This document shows positions 42,556-52,554 of a DNA stretch of 64,000 bases, piece by piece. A program made the translations under genes and the position numbers. Where the stretch lies: assembly GCA_963721305.1 (NCBI GenBank), contig CAVRIR010000006.1, forward strand, positions 496,001 to 560,000. Reading direction: 5' to 3'. Position 1 is the stretch's first letter; every line of letters begins with the position of its first letter. The notes beneath the pieces were generated by a model, which searched no databases, had not been told where the DNA came from, and saw only the letters and a list, made by a program, of their open reading frames with translations. The DNA is from DATAES01 sp963721305. GTDB taxonomy: Bacteria > Actinomycetota > Acidimicrobiia > Acidimicrobiales > JACDCH01.

Positions 42556-43743
42556 TTAGGCGGCGAGGTCTTCGGGGAGGAGGGACTCGGTGACCAGGCG
42601 GGCAAAGCGGTCGGGGTGGCCGTCGACGTAGCGGCGGCACAGGCGCAGTCCGTCGATGTAACAGAAGATGTACGCGCGCCACGTCGGGTCGGTCTGGAAC
42701 TCGACGACCTTCTCGGCGCGCTTGTGCGGTAGCAGCCCGAATCGTTCGACGTACGCGACCGCGTCATCGGGGGCCATGCCGTCCTCGTGCAGCGCGAGCG
42801 CGACGTTTCCGCGCACCGCGTTGCCCAGCAGCTCGCCTGCCTCGGCCACGGCCGACGCGACCTCGGCGTCGTACGGGATGCCGAGCGGGCGCAAGTGCTC
42901 AGCAACAGTCTCGTGGCGTCGCGCAGGCACGATCACCTCGAGCCCGAGATCCGCGAGTCCTTCCGCCAGCAGGCATTGCGGCGTGCCCACCAGGAAGATC
43001 GTCTCCTCGAGCTGGCCCCGCCGACGGACGAGACCGACCTCCTTGCGGCTGTGCTCGGTGTGGTGCCCCGGATAGGCCTCGTCCGCGACCAGCGGTCCGA
43101 GCGATGTGGACAGCACCGGAAGGTCGGTGTTGATCGCGACCCGGCTGCGCAGATCGCCGAGGTAGTAGTTGAACCCTGACCACGGTTCGTTGGTGACGAG
43201 CTCGAAGTCGATGTGCTCACCGTCCGGCAGGCCGAACAACCGGTCGGTCCGCTCGCGGAAGTCGTCGGCCAACGACTGGATCGCGGCATCGAGCTTCGCC
43301 GGATCCACCGACTGCGCTTCCCGCCAGGCGATCAACCGCTCGGCCAGTGGGCCCGAGCCCGGCAGCACGGCGTCGATCCGGCGCTGCGCGTCGGCGATCT
43401 GGTCGTCGGCCACTCTCGTCGGCCGAACGCCATAGCACCGCTCGACCTCGTCCACGAACGCGATCGACTCACCCGCGAAGCGGCTCGCGGTCACGAGTAG
43501 CCCGCGCACCTGACCGCGGATCCAACGTCGGCGATGCGCGTCGATGTCGTCACCGCCCTCACCGCTGTCGAGGTCGGCGACGAGCCGGCGCGCGTCGGCC
43601 GCGAGCTTCGCGGGATCGGGAACCGGCTCGGCCTCGACCCGCTTCGCCAGCTCGGGCGGTCCGTAGTACGCGTCGACGAGCCCGTCGAGCAGGCGGCCGA
43701 GACGCAGTCCGAGCTCGAGGTACCGCTCGACGACGTCGCTCAT
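42556..43743 (-). CDS. DUF885-family putative metallopeptidase
   Basis: 395 residues. Member of the DUF885 group, related to M32-like carboxypeptidases. Zn motif DEAYPGHHTEHSRKEVG (in place of a strict HExxH) and a third-ligand Glu in CLLAEGLADLG. N-terminal helices include DAYYGPPELAKRV. No signal peptide, so cytosolic. Catalytic competence is likely but the peptide target is unknown. The start abuts the divergent VOC gene (35 bases between). Confidence 0.8.
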   Translation of the reverse strand: MSDVVERYLELGLRLGRLLDGLVDAYYGPPELAKRVEAEPVPDPAKLAADARRLVADLDSGEGGDDIDAHRRRWIRGQVRGLLVTASRFAGESIAFVDEVERCYGVRPTRVADDQIADAQRRIDAVLPGSGPLAERLIAWREAQSVDPAKLDAAIQSLADDFRERTDRLFGLPDGEHIDFELVTNEPWSGFNYYLGDLRSRVAINTDLPVLSTSLGPLVADEAYPGHHTEHSRKEVGLVRRRGQLEETIFLVGTPQCLLAEGLADLGLEVIVPARRHETVAEHLRPLGIPYDAEVASAVAEAGELLGNAVRGNVALALHEDGMAPDDAVAYVERFGLLPHKRAEKVVEFQTDPTWRAYIFCYIDGLRLCRRYVDGHPDRFARLVTESLLPEDLAA

Positions 43744-43778
43744 AGGACTTCGACGCTACCGGTCACTACGGTGGGGCC

Positions 43779-44132
43779 GTGGATGTGAAAGCGGTGCAGC
43801 ACGTGGCGCTTACGGTCGACGACCTCGGCGCCGCGTTGCGGTTCTACGCGCTCCTCGGCTTCGATCCGCTGCCTCGTCCCGACCTCGGCATCCCGGGCGC
43901 GTGGCTGCAAGCGGGCGACGCGCAGATCCACCTGCTCGAGCTCGACGACCCCGCGCCGCACACGCTCAACCACGTCGCGCTGCGGGTCAGCGATGTCGAT
44001 GCCGCCGCGGCGCAGTTGCGCGGCCACGGCTTGCACGTCGATGGTCCGTCACCGATCGGCGACAGCCTGCAAGCGTTCGTCAAGGATCCGTCCGGCAACA
44101 TCATCGAGCTGAACGAACCGACGGCGCAGTAG
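43779..44132 (+). CDS. VOC/glyoxalase superfamily protein
   Basis: 117 residues, GTG start. Two beta-alpha-beta-beta-beta modules: VQHVALTVDDLGAALRFYALLGFDPLP and HTLNHVALRVSDVDAAAAQL, with metal-type His/Glu at HVALTV, HLLELD, NHVALRV and NIIELNEP. The spacing fits small metal-dependent lyases/epimerases such as methylmalonyl-CoA epimerase (about 130 residues), which would suit the acyl-CoA context; that is a guess. Ends 11 bases before the convergent F420/FMN gene. Confidence 0.8.
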   Translation: MDVKAVQHVALTVDDLGAALRFYALLGFDPLPRPDLGIPGAWLQAGDAQIHLLELDDPAPHTLNHVALRVSDVDAAAAQLRGHGLHVDGPSPIGDSLQAFVKDPSGNIIELNEPTAQ

Positions 44133-44143
44133 ATCCGCGCGGG

Positions 44144-44608
44144 TCAGTAGATCCCGCCGAGCTTGGTGTGGTCCCAGCTGACCACACGCTCGGGCTCGAT
44201 GACGATGCCGAAGCGTTTGTTCGCCATCGCCGCGGCGACGCCGTCGACGTCCTCGGGCTTCTCGATCTCGATGTAGCGGCGCACGACGTCGCGCGCGATC
44301 TCCATCACCTCGGCAGGATCCTCGACGACGCGCGCCTTGCCCACGATCTCCACGCCGCGCAGCTCCTCGTACTGATCGCCATCCTCGATGAGGATCGTGA
44401 TGCGCGGGTCGCGCTGCGCGTTCAACACCTTCTGCGACTTCGCGAACGTCTCGAACGCGAGCTTGCCCTCGTAGAACCCGTACCACATCGCGACGAGATG
44501 GATCGTGTCGTCGTGGTTGAACGTCGCGACGTTCATCGTGCGACGTCCGTGCAGGAAGTCGTCGATCTCGTCGTCTGACATGCGGATCAGTTCGCGTCGG
44601 CTCGGCAT
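44144..44608 (-). CDS. PPOX-fold F420/FMN-dependent protein
   Basis: 154 residues from ATG 44608. Pyridoxamine-oxidase-like split barrel: RTMNVATFNHDDTIHLVAMWYG, VLNAQRDPRITILIEDGDQY, and LRGVEIVGKARVVEDPAEV. Actinobacterial members of this shape often bind F420 or FMN and act as reductases or heme-degrading-like proteins. No specific substrate. Starts 11 bases after the IF2B-like gene stop on the same strand. Confidence 0.8.
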   Translation of the reverse strand: MPSRRELIRMSDDEIDDFLHGRRTMNVATFNHDDTIHLVAMWYGFYEGKLAFETFAKSQKVLNAQRDPRITILIEDGDQYEELRGVEIVGKARVVEDPAEVMEIARDVVRRYIEIEKPEDVDGVAAAMANKRFGIVIEPERVVSWDHTKLGGIY

Positions 44609-44619
44609 GGCCCGAGGTT

Positions 44620-45426
44620 CTACAGCGGGTCGACGGACTTGAACAGTTCCGGAGCGATCGGGCAGTCGACGTGCTTCGCCGCTTCCTCGACCGGCGCGTT
44701 GCCAAACGGTCCCGCGACGAGATCGACGAGGTCGAGCGGCACCACCTCGTCGTCGAGGTCCCACGGGTCGCCCATCGTCTCGAGCCGCGACACGAGCGCG
44801 TCCCACATCCGTCGCGGCAACGCCCGCCCGACGCCGCTCACGAGCCAGACCGGCGTCTCGTCGTGCGCCGCCACGGAGGCGGCCGCCAGCGACCCCGCGA
44901 CACCCACGAATCCGGTCGGACCGACGGCCGACGCCTCGAGCAGCACGAGGTCGGCATCGGCGACCGCAGCACCGAGCCCGGCCATCGGGACATCGACCAC
45001 ATCCATGTCCGCGTGCAGCAACCGGCGGACGAACCCGCTGCCTTCCCCCAGCGTGTCGACCACGAGCACGTCGAGGTCGCCGCGGCGCGGGAGCGCTTCG
45101 CCGATGCGATCGGGCCAGCCGAGCACGCACACCGTGGCGTCCTCCGGCAGCGCGTATGCGAGCAGGTCGGCGGTCGGATCTGCGGTGATCTCGTCGGCGG
45201 CGTTCCACGCTTCGTTGTTGGGATCGTTCGACGTGAGCACCCGGGCCGACAGCCACCACAAAGGGCCCGACACGGGATGGCGGTCGAGGATGCGCCGGCA
45301 GGCCGTGACGAGACCAGGCGGGTCGAATCCGAGGCCGGCGAGCGCGCCCGCGGTCTCACGCACGAGCATCTCGGCAGGCGCGCCCGACGAGCGGGCCACG
45401 TACCTGAGCCGCTCGATCGGATGCAT
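44620..45426 (-). CDS. eIF2B/IF-2B-like (NagB/RpiA-fold) protein
   Basis: 268 residues. N-terminal helices, then CVLGWPDRIGEALPRRGDLDVLVVDTLGEGSG, and ADLVLLEASAVGPTGFVGVA, PVWLVSGVGRALPRRMWDAL at the C-terminus. The fold and the DADLVLLEASAVGP segment resemble the translation initiation factor 2B/methylthioribose-phosphate isomerase superfamily. Bacterial members include MtnA and ribose-1,5-bisphosphate isomerases, but the MtnA signature is not intact here. Unknown activity. Ahead of the PPOX gene on the same strand. Confidence 0.65.
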   Translation of the reverse strand: MHPIERLRYVARSSGAPAEMLVRETAGALAGLGFDPPGLVTACRRILDRHPVSGPLWWLSARVLTSNDPNNEAWNAADEITADPTADLLAYALPEDATVCVLGWPDRIGEALPRRGDLDVLVVDTLGEGSGFVRRLLHADMDVVDVPMAGLGAAVADADLVLLEASAVGPTGFVGVAGSLAAASVAAHDETPVWLVSGVGRALPRRMWDALVSRLETMGDPWDLDDEVVPLDLVDLVAGPFGNAPVEEAAKHVDCPIAPELFKSVDPL

Positions 45427-45501
45427 CGCACCGACGACGTTACCGAGGGCGTCGGACAGTTGGGAGGGCCAGAATCGGCCGCGCTAGGTTCCACGCCCGA
45501 C

Positions 45502-45987
45502 ATGCCCACGGACCCGCCGCGCGACCTCGAGCTGCAACCGCTGACGGGCGAAGCCCGGACGCTCGAGGCCTGGGTCACCCTGTTCAACCTGGCCGTGGTG
45601 GTCGTCGACCCGTACACGTACGAGAGTGCGTGGCTGCTCGACGAGGCTGGGCGGATCCTGACCGGCTACCGGGCCGCGGACGTTCGCGTCGGCTGGGTCG
45701 TGACTGCGACACAGGCCGAGGCGAAGGAGTTCATGGGGCCGTGGGGCGACGAATTCCTGACCTTCGCCGATCCCGATCGGGGTTTCGTGAAGGGCGTCGG
45801 GCTCGAGACCCTGCCGGCGTTCGTGCACATCAACATGGCTGTGCAAACCGAAGGCGTCGCCGAGGGTTGGAACCCCGACGGCTGGCGCAAGGTCGCCGCC
45901 AACCTCTCCCGCATCCTCGGCTGGAGCGTTCCCGTCATCCCCGGAACGAACGCCCCCGCCGCCTACCCCGGATCCAAAGCGATCTAG
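45502..45987 (+). CDS. Cysteine-free thioredoxin-fold-like protein
   Basis: 161 residues from ATG 45502. VTLFNLAVVVVDPYTYESAW looks like the beta-strand/active-loop region of a thioredoxin fold, and LETLPAFVHINMAVQTEG carries the cis-Pro-type loop, but there is no cysteine anywhere in the protein. The end WNPDGWRKVAANLSRILGWS is typical of AhpC/redoxin-related unknowns. Probably a non-catalytic fold member. Divergent from the IF2B-like gene (75-bp gap); a family-A hairpin follows. Confidence 0.6.
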   Translation: MPTDPPRDLELQPLTGEARTLEAWVTLFNLAVVVVDPYTYESAWLLDEAGRILTGYRAADVRVGWVVTATQAEAKEFMGPWGDEFLTFADPDRGFVKGVGLETLPAFVHINMAVQTEGVAEGWNPDGWRKVAANLSRILGWSVPVIPGTNAPAAYPGSKAI

Positions 45988-46040
45988 CGAATGTTGGATG
46001 GAAACGGGCGCCATGGCGCCCGTTTCACCCCGGAGTTCGG
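45988..46040 (+). repeat. Hairpin repeat family A
   Basis: Starts immediately after the stop: gcgaatgttggatgg, stem aaacgggcgcc, at, stem ggcgcccgttt, then caccccggagttcgg. Between the convergent thioredoxin-like and fumC genes. Its 3' tail gagttcgg is the first unit of the next tandem repeat. Confidence 0.85.
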
Positions 46041-46094
46041 AGGCGAGACCAATCCGAGTTCGGAGGCGGGACAATCCCGAGTTCAGAGGCGGAC
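46033..46094. repeat. Three degenerate 23-bp direct repeats of the family-A tail
   Basis: gagttcggaggcgagaccaa, gagttcggaggcgggacaat and gagttcagaggcggactact start at 46033, 46056 and 46079, each about 23 bases. The third runs into the fumC stop codon. They appear to be replication-slippage copies of the last bases of the hairpin element. Confidence 0.75.
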
Positions 46095-47482
46095 TACTTG
46101 TCCTTCTCCGGCAGGCCGCCCTTGGTCATGCCGAGGACGTCGAGGGCGCGGTCGAGCTCGGCGTCGGACATCAGTCCTTCCTCGAGGACGAGCTCGCGGA
46201 TCGAGCGGCCCGTCCTCGACGACCGCTTCACGAGCTCGGCGGCCTTCTCGTAGCCGATGTACGGGGTGAGCGCAGTGCCGATGGACGGGCTCGACTCGGC
46301 GTAGGCCTTGAGCCGGTCGACGTTGGCTTCGATGCCGGCGACGCACGAGTCGGCGAACAGCACGCTCACGCTCGCCAGCAACCGGATGGACTCGATGAGG
46401 TTGCGGGCGATCACCGGTAGATAGACGTTCAGCTCGAAGTTGCCCTGCGAGCCCGCGAACGCGATCGCGGTGTCGTTGCCCACGACCTGCGCGCACACCT
46501 GCGTGACCGCTTCGCAGATGACCGGGTTCACCTTGCCCGGCATGATCGACGATCCCGGCTGCAGCTCGGGGATGCGGATCTCGGCCAAACCGGCACGCGG
46601 TCCCGACCCCATCCACCGCAGGTCATTGGCGATCTTGATCAGCGCGACTGCAAGCACGCGCAGGTCACCCGACACACCGACGAGCGCGTCGCGCGCGCCT
46701 TGCGCGGCGAAGTGGTCCTTCGCTTCCGACAGCGGGAGACCCATGTCGTCCGCCAGGCGTTTGATCACGCCACGGGCGAACGTCTTCGGCGCATTGATGC
46801 CCGTACCGACCGCGGTGCCGCCGAGCGGCAGCACGCCGACCGACGGCAGCGACGCCTCGATGCGATCGCGCGCGTCCTTCACCTGCGCGGCGTAGCCGCC
46901 GAACTCCTGCCCGAGCGTCACCGGCGTCGCATCCATCAGGTGCGTTCGTCCTGACTTCACGACCGACGCGAACTCACGCGACTTCTTCCGTAGCGCGGCG
47001 ATCAACCGATCGAGCGACGGCAGCAACTCCTTGGTGATCGATCGCACTGTTGCGATGTGGATCGCCGACGGGAACACGTCGTTGGACGACTGCGACGCGT
47101 TGACATGGTCGTTCGGATGGACGGCGTTCGACCGTCCGAGCCGCTCGGACGCGAGGTTGGCGATCACCTCGTTCATGTTCATGTTCGAGGACGTGCCCGA
47201 GCCGGTCTGGAAGACGTCGAGTGGAAACTCGCCGTCGTAGCCGCCCCGACTGACGTCGGCCGCCGCGTCGTGGATCGCCTTCGCCATGTCCTTGTCGATG
47301 ACGCCGAGCCGCGCGTTCACCGTCGCACCCGCACCCTTGATGGCCGCGAGCGCCGCGATCAGGCGGCGATCGATCGGCTCGCCCGAGATCGGGAAGTTGT
47401 CGATCGCCCGTTGCGTCTGCGCACCCCATCGGGCGTCATCGGGGACCTCGACCTCACCCATGCTGTCGTGCTCGATCCGCAT
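46094..47482 (-). CDS. fumC: Fumarase class II
   Basis: 462 residues from ATG 47482 (MRIEHDSMGEVEVPDDARWG). Fumarate hydratase, oxygen-stable tetramer, TCA cycle. Landmarks: QTGSGTSSNMNMNEVIANLA, VHPNDHVNASQSSNDVFPSA, TPVTLGQEFGGYAAQVKDAR, and the superfamily signature GSSIMPGKVNPVICEAV with the active-site Ser. C-terminal RSIRELVLEEGLMSDAELDR is typical. Divergent from a class I fumarase with only 73 bases between starts. Confidence 0.94.
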   Translation of the reverse strand: MRIEHDSMGEVEVPDDARWGAQTQRAIDNFPISGEPIDRRLIAALAAIKGAGATVNARLGVIDKDMAKAIHDAAADVSRGGYDGEFPLDVFQTGSGTSSNMNMNEVIANLASERLGRSNAVHPNDHVNASQSSNDVFPSAIHIATVRSITKELLPSLDRLIAALRKKSREFASVVKSGRTHLMDATPVTLGQEFGGYAAQVKDARDRIEASLPSVGVLPLGGTAVGTGINAPKTFARGVIKRLADDMGLPLSEAKDHFAAQGARDALVGVSGDLRVLAVALIKIANDLRWMGSGPRAGLAEIRIPELQPGSSIMPGKVNPVICEAVTQVCAQVVGNDTAIAFAGSQGNFELNVYLPVIARNLIESIRLLASVSVLFADSCVAGIEANVDRLKAYAESSPSIGTALTPYIGYEKAAELVKRSSRTGRSIRELVLEEGLMSDAELDRALDVLGMTKGGLPEKDK

Positions 47483-47555
47483 GCATCCGACGCTACCGAC
47501 GCGCCGTCGGATCGCCCGCTTCGACGTGACCCGACGACATCGGTACCGTCGGCGC

Positions 47556-49187
47556 GTGACCGAGTTCACCTACCAGGACATGCTCCCGCTCGGACCCGAC
47601 GAGACCGAGTACCGCCTCCTCACGAGCGACGGCGTCTCGACGTTCGAGGCGGGCGGGCGACGCTTCGTCGAGGTCGACGGCAGCGTCCTCAGCCGCTTGA
47701 CGTCCGAAGCGATGCACGACATCGCCCACTTCCTGCGTCCGGCGCATCTGCAGCAGCTGCGGAGGATCCTCGACGATCCCGAAGCGTCGGCCAACGATCG
47801 CTTCGTCGCACTCGACCTCCTGCAGAACGCATGCATCGCCGCCGGCGGAGTCCTCCCCATGTGCCAGGACACAGGAACCGCGATCGTCATGGGCAAGAAG
47901 GGCCAACAGATCGTGACGAATGGCGACGACGAGGTCGCCATCTCGCGCGGGGTGTTCGACACGTACCTCACGTCGAACTTGCGCTACTCGCAGATGGCGC
48001 CGCTCAGCGTGTGGGACGAGCGCAACACCGGCAACAATCTGCCTGCGCAGATCGAGCTCTACGCGACCAGTGGTGACGCGTACAAGTTCCTCTTCATGGC
48101 CAAGGGCGGCGGCTCGGCGAACAAGAGCTACCTCTTCCAGGAGACGAAGGCGGTGCTCAATCCCACGAGCCTCATGCGCTTCCTCGACGACAAACTCCGT
48201 TCGCTCGGTACGGCCGCGTGTCCGCCGTACCACCTCGCGGTCGTCATCGGTGGAACGAGCGCGGAGTACACGCTCAAGGTGGCCAAGTACGCGAGCGCCC
48301 ACTACCTCGACACGCTGCCGACCACCGGCAACGATCTCGGACGTGGCTTTCGCGACCACGACCTCGAGGCGCAGATCCTCGAGCTCACCGCGCAGTTCGG
48401 CATCGGCGCGCAGTTCGGTGGCAAGTACTTCTGTCACGACGTACGTGTCATCCGCCTCCCGCGCCACGGCGCGTCGTGCCCGGTCGGCATCGCGGTGTCG
48501 TGCTCGGCCGATCGCCAGGCGCTCGGCAAGATCACGGCTGACGGCGTGTTCCTCGAAGAGTTCGAGCGCGATCCCGCCAAGTACCTCCCCGAGACGACCC
48601 ACGACGACCTCCCAGACGACGTGGTCCGCATCGATCTCAACCGCTCCATGCACGACATTCGCGGCGAGCTCACGAAGCTCCCGGTGAAGACCAGGGTGAT
48701 GTTGACGGGGCCGATGGTCGTCGCCCGCGACATCGCCCACGCCAAGATCAAGGAGCGCCTCGACGCGGGAGAGCCGATGCCGCAGTACCTGCGCGACCAC
48801 TGCGTGTACTACGCCGGCCCGGCGAAGACGCCTGAGGGCTACGCGTCCGGATCGTTCGGCCCGACGACCGCAGGCCGGATGGACTCCTACGTCGACCAGT
48901 TCCAGGCCGCGGGCGGCAGCTACGTCATGCTCGCCAAGGGCAACCGCAGCCGGCAGGTGACGGAAGCGTGCCGGGCCCACGGCGGCTTCTACCTGGGTTC
49001 GATCGGGGGTCCCGCCGCCCGCCTGGCCAAGGACTGCATCACCAAGGTCGAAGTGCTCGAATACCCCGAACTGGGTATGGAGGCCGTCTGGCGGATCGAG
49101 GTCGTGGACTTCCCCGCCTTCGTGGTGGTGGACGACAAGGGCAACGACTTCTTCGACCTCGTCTCGACCCCCGTGAACATCGGCTGA
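47556..49187 (+). CDS. fumA: Class I fumarate hydratase, [4Fe-4S] type
   Basis: 543 residues from GTG 47556. The iron-sulfur fumarase, single-chain form. Cys ligands are expected in VLPMCQDTGTAIVMGKKG, FGGKYFCHDVRV with HGASCPVGIAVSCSADR, and the substrate segment GGGSANKSYLFQETKAVL. The C-terminal domain has GPTTAGRMDSYVDQFQAAGG, which carries the TAGRMD signature. Oxygen-sensitive, so it depends on the Suf system encoded nearby. Divergent arrangement with fumC gives the cell two different enzymes for one step, perhaps for high and low oxygen or iron. Confidence 0.9.
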   Translation: MTEFTYQDMLPLGPDETEYRLLTSDGVSTFEAGGRRFVEVDGSVLSRLTSEAMHDIAHFLRPAHLQQLRRILDDPEASANDRFVALDLLQNACIAAGGVLPMCQDTGTAIVMGKKGQQIVTNGDDEVAISRGVFDTYLTSNLRYSQMAPLSVWDERNTGNNLPAQIELYATSGDAYKFLFMAKGGGSANKSYLFQETKAVLNPTSLMRFLDDKLRSLGTAACPPYHLAVVIGGTSAEYTLKVAKYASAHYLDTLPTTGNDLGRGFRDHDLEAQILELTAQFGIGAQFGGKYFCHDVRVIRLPRHGASCPVGIAVSCSADRQALGKITADGVFLEEFERDPAKYLPETTHDDLPDDVVRIDLNRSMHDIRGELTKLPVKTRVMLTGPMVVARDIAHAKIKERLDAGEPMPQYLRDHCVYYAGPAKTPEGYASGSFGPTTAGRMDSYVDQFQAAGGSYVMLAKGNRSRQVTEACRAHGGFYLGSIGGPAARLAKDCITKVEVLEYPELGMEAVWRIEVVDFPAFVVVDDKGNDFFDLVSTPVNIG

Positions 49188-49285
49188 TGGGGATCGACCG
49201 CTTCGCTCGTTGATCGGGTGAGGATGGTTCCGAGCCGCCGGCCGGTCAGCACTGTTTTCGGCAGGGCGCCGCTCGAGCGACGAAG

Positions 49286-50897
49286 TCAGGCGAGCTCGAC
49301 GAGGTCGATGAGGTCGTCGCGCCAGTAGTCGAGGTCGGCCTCGGGCATCAGCAGCACGCGGTCGGGCGCGAGCTGGCGGACGAAGTCGATGTCGTGGCTG
49401 ACGATGATCATCGTGCCCGGCCATGCCGCGAGCGCGGCAGCCGTCGCGGCACGGGCCCCGGGATCGAGGTTGTTCGTCGGCTCGTCGAGCAGCAACAAGT
49501 TGTGGCGCCCGGCAACGAGCTGCGCGAGTGCCAGCTTCGTCTTCTCGCCGCCCGACAAGGTCGACGCGTCCTGATACGCCTTCTCGCCGGTCAGGGCGAA
49601 CATGCCGAGCAGCCGTCGCAGGTCCTCGTCCGGCACATGCGGATCGACTTGCTCGCGCATGTGCTCGAGCAACGAACGTCCGGCCGTGATGCCTTCGTGC
49701 TCCTGCGCGTAGTAGCCGACCGACACGTTGTGCCCGAACCCGGCTGTCCCGGTGTCGGCCGTGGACACGCCGGCCAAGATTCGCAACAGGCTCGTCTTGC
49801 CGGCGCCGTTGAGGCCGAGGATCAGCAACCGTTCGCCGCGCCCGACGTCGAACGTGACGTCGTCGAACACGTCGAGCGCGCCGTAGGACTTCGCCAGCCC
49901 GTCGACCTCGAGCACCGTTCGTCCCGGCTGCGGCGGCGGCGGGAACTTCACCCGCAGCGATCGACCTGACTTCGGCGCACTGATCTTGTCGGCCTGGATC
50001 CGCCCGATGCGCTTCTCGAGGCTGTGCGCCATCGAAGCCTTGCTGGCCTTGGCGCCGAACCGATCGACGATCCGTTGCAGCCGATCGACCTCGGCCTGCT
50101 GGCGGGTAGCCATCTTGGCGAGACGTTCCTCGTCCTTGCGGCGAGCCGCCAGGTACTGCGAGTACGTGCCCTTGTACTCGATCAGCGTTCCGAGGTCGTC
50201 GTCCGCACCGCGATCGAGATGGAGGACGCGCGTGATCGCGGCGTCGAGCAGATTCAGGTCGTGGCTGACGACGACGAGCGCGCCGCGGTACTTCGCGAGA
50301 AAGCCGAGCAGCCAGTCGCGCGCGTCGTTGTCGAGATGGTTCGTCGGTTCGTCCAGCAGCAACAGGTCACTGCCGGCGAAGAGAATGCGCGCGAGTTCGA
50401 CGCGGCGCCGCTCGCCGCCGGACAGCACACCGATCGGGAGATCGAGGCGATCGCGCCCCAGTCCGAGTCCGGCACCGAGGCTGCGCACCTCGGACTCGGC
50501 CGCGTACCCGCCCGCGTGCTCGAACTCGTCGTGAGCACGCGCGATATCGCGCGACGTTCGCGTCGGACGCGTCTTCTTCGAGCCGTACTCGCAACTTCTC
50601 GAGGCGGACTGTCGACTCGTCGAGCCCACGCCCGGACAGAACATGCGTCAGCCCAGGGATGTCATCCGCAACTGCGTCGAGCTTCGGATCCTGTGACAGG
50701 TAGCCGAGCGCGCCGCTGTGGTGCACGACGCCGGCATGAGGCGCCGCGGCACCGGCGAGCACCCGCAGCAGGCTCGTCTTGCCGGCGCCGTTGCGGCCGA
50801 CCAGGCCGATCTTGTCGCGGGCGCGGACGGTGAAGCCGACGTCCTCCACGAGGAGGCGACCGGCCACTTCGACCGCGAGCCCACGAACCTGCAGCAC
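49286..50897 (-). pseudogene. ABC-F ribosome-associated ATPase, frameshifted near 50543
   Basis: GTG start 50897 (VLQVRGLAVEVAGRLLVEDV). First ABC domain Walker A GRNGAGKTSLLRVLAG, then DASDANVARY, where an extra base (agcacgcgcg on the plus strand, about 50543) moves the frame; removing it gives YARAHDEFEHAGGYAAESEV. After that: LSGGERRRVELARILF, LLLLDEPTNHLD, the linker with AKMATRQQAEVDRLQRIVDR and the second domain with GLNGAGKTSLLRILAG, LSGGEKTKLALAQLV and LLLLDEPTNNLD. No transmembrane part. ABC-F proteins act on the ribosome (antibiotic protection or translation control). All motifs intact apart from the single base. Confidence 0.82.
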
Positions 50898-50939
50898 CGC
50901 GCCATGCTCGCAGGCGAGGCGTGCGCGGAGGGAACGGGT

Positions 50940-52493
<1,554 letters not shown>

Positions 52494-52554
52494 GATCTCG
52501 TTCTAGTCCGGTCCCTGAACGCATGCTGCGTCGCCGTCGCTAACGTGCGCGCTC

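Noticed and set aside
47493..49424. 643-residue minus-strand open frame across the class I fumarase
   Set aside because: Shadow of the fumarase; no domain, and the plus strand has all the Cys and TAGRMD motifs.
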